Translations under genes and position numbers: made by a program
The notes under the pieces: model-generated
Databases searched by the model: none
What the model was told of the DNA's origin: nothing
What the model saw: only the letters and a program-made list of their open reading frames with translations
DNA from: an uncultured Lacinutrix sp.
Lineage (GTDB): Bacteria > Bacteroidota > Bacteroidia > Flavobacteriales > Flavobacteriaceae
NCBI GenBank assembly: GCA_937129145.1
Contig: CAKZMU010000056.1
Coordinates: 1-64,000 of the forward strand
Direction: 5' to 3'
DNA length: 64,000 nucleotides
Part shown: piece after piece, positions 62,950-64,000 of the stretch
How positions within the stretch are numbered: the first letter of the stretch is position 1
Layout of the letters: each line of letters starts with the position of its first letter

Positions 62950-64000
62950 ATGGCGTCTCATTACGAAGCACCTATTAGAAGACCTTTAGTTACAGGGGAA
63001 AAATCATATCACGATGTATCGGTAGATGTGGCTGCTCCTGTTGAAGGAAAAGCAAATAAATCTTGGTGGATTGTATTTTCAATAGCACTTGTGGCTTTCC
63101 TTTGGGGAGTTGGCTGTATTATATACACAATTTCAACAGGAATTGGTACTTGGGGTTTAAACAAGACCGTTGGTTGGGCTTGGGATATTACTAACTTCGT
63201 TTGGTGGGTTGGTATTGGTCACGCAGGAACATTGATTTCTGCGGTACTATTACTTTTCCGTCAAAAATGGAGAATGGCAATTAACCGTTCTGCCGAAGCA
63301 ATGACAATTTTCTCGGTAGTTCAAGCAGGTTTGTTCCCAATTATTCACATGGGTCGCCCTTGGTTAGGTTATTGGGTATTACCTATACCAAACCAATTTG
63401 GGTCGCTATGGGTAAACTTTAATTCACCATTACTTTGGGATGTATTTGCAATCTCAACATACCTTTCGGTATCATTAGTATTCTGGTGGACAGGTTTACT
63501 TCCTGATTTCGCCATGATTAGAGATAGAGCTGTTAGACCTTTTCAAAAGAAAATATATTCGTTATTGAGTTTTGGTTGGTCTGGACGTGCAAAAGATTGG
63601 CAACGTTTTGAAGAAGTATCATTGGTACTTGCTGGTTTAGCAACACCTTTAGTACTTTCGGTACATACCATTGTATCGTTTGACTTCGCAACGTCTGTAA
63701 TCCCTGGTTGGCATACCACAATTTTCCCACCTTACTTCGTTGCAGGTGCGATTTTCTCAGGATTTGCTATGGTAAACACGCTTCTTATAATTATGAGAAA
63801 AGTGTGTAACCTAGAAGATTATATTACAGTACAACACATCGAGTTAATGAACATAGTGATTATGATTACTGGTTCTATTGTTGGTGTGGCTTATATAACA
63901 GAGTTATTTATTGCATGGTATTCTGGTGTAGAATACGAACAATACGCATTCTTAAACAGAGCAACAGGACCTTATGCTTGGGCATATTGGGCGATGATGA
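62950..64000 (+). CDS. actC: Alternative complex III NrfD-like membrane subunit (ActC), partial
   Basis: Open from the ATG at 62950 to the window edge (350 codons, no stop), so the 3' end is missing. The translation shows many long hydrophobic helices, including a start helix SWWIVFSIALVAFLWGVGC, then WVGIGHAGTLISAVLLL and FPIIHMGRPWL, typical of NrfD/PsrC quinol-binding proteins. It is the menaquinol-oxidising membrane subunit of the complex. It is 33 nt after actB in the same orientation. Further act genes and oxidase genes are expected to the right. Confidence 0.9.
   Translation, partial: MASHYEAPIRRPLVTGEKSYHDVSVDVAAPVEGKANKSWWIVFSIALVAFLWGVGCIIYTISTGIGTWGLNKTVGWAWDITNFVWWVGIGHAGTLISAVLLLFRQKWRMAINRSAEAMTIFSVVQAGLFPIIHMGRPWLGYWVLPIPNQFGSLWVNFNSPLLWDVFAISTYLSVSLVFWWTGLLPDFAMIRDRAVRPFQKKIYSLLSFGWSGRAKDWQRFEEVSLVLAGLATPLVLSVHTIVSFDFATSVIPGWHTTIFPPYFVAGAIFSGFAMVNTLLIIMRKVCNLEDYITVQHIELMNIVIMITGSIVGVAYITELFIAWYSGVEYEQYAFLNRATGPYAWAYWAMM

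Overview
The window is an AT-rich stretch of a marine-type Bacteroidota chromosome, most likely family Flavobacteriaceae. Support: genes start without Shine-Dalgarno sequences, several promoters fit the Bacteroidota TTG / TAnnTTTG pattern, and typical flavobacterial families are present (DUF5916 barrel with CBM9-like domain, DUF6090, DUF2723/GT117, alternative complex III, exbB-exbD-exbD, GH92 lipoproteins). Most genes are housekeeping; I see no rRNA, CRISPR array, transposase or prophage.

Layout. 0-3.4 kb: two tiny membrane ORFs, an orphan LuxR-type response regulator, a small retropepsin-like protease, tatD and a type I asparaginase. 3.4-6.1 kb: tRNA-Ser, then the exbB / membrane protein / exbD / exbD operon. 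6.1-14.2 kb: outer-membrane barrel, PAP2-like membrane protein, rpoN, asnS, MMPL transporter, DUF5686-like barrel. 14.2-18.7 kb (minus): rplM-rpsI-rpsB-tsf, then pyrH-frr, with hairpins before rpsB and tsf. 18.9-24 kb: DUF5916 barrel, DUF3179 lipoprotein, a duplicated scrap of the DUF5916 3' end, DUF6090 and GIY-YIG proteins.

24-31 kb is the least explained part. A plus-strand trio (nucleoside phosphorylase, GT2 glycosyltransferase, flippase) runs tail-to-tail into a minus-strand trio (nucleotidyltransferase, cobalamin-type radical SAM enzyme, two-domain methyltransferase) that follows polA. It looks like a small pathway for making, modifying and exporting a glycan or glycolipid.

34-38.6 kb carries a complete cyanophycin cycle: cphA (synthesis), cphB (depolymerisation) and iaaA (beta-aspartyl dipeptide cleavage). 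39.2-46.9 kb is an N-glycan use locus: two GH92 alpha-mannosidase lipoproteins, a FucP-like sugar transporter and a secreted glycosylasparaginase. With ansA, the window encodes three different asparaginase-type hydrolases.

47-52.7 kb holds a metallophosphoesterase, a thioredoxin-fold protein without its catalytic cysteines, a NodB-type deacetylase and a DUF2723/GT117 glycosyltransferase. 52.8-57.7 kb holds tRNA-Gln and rimP-nusA-infB, whose leader contains a terminator-like hairpin. The window ends in the alternative complex III operon (actA, actB, start of actC), which moves electrons from menaquinol to cytochrome c or directly to an oxidase.
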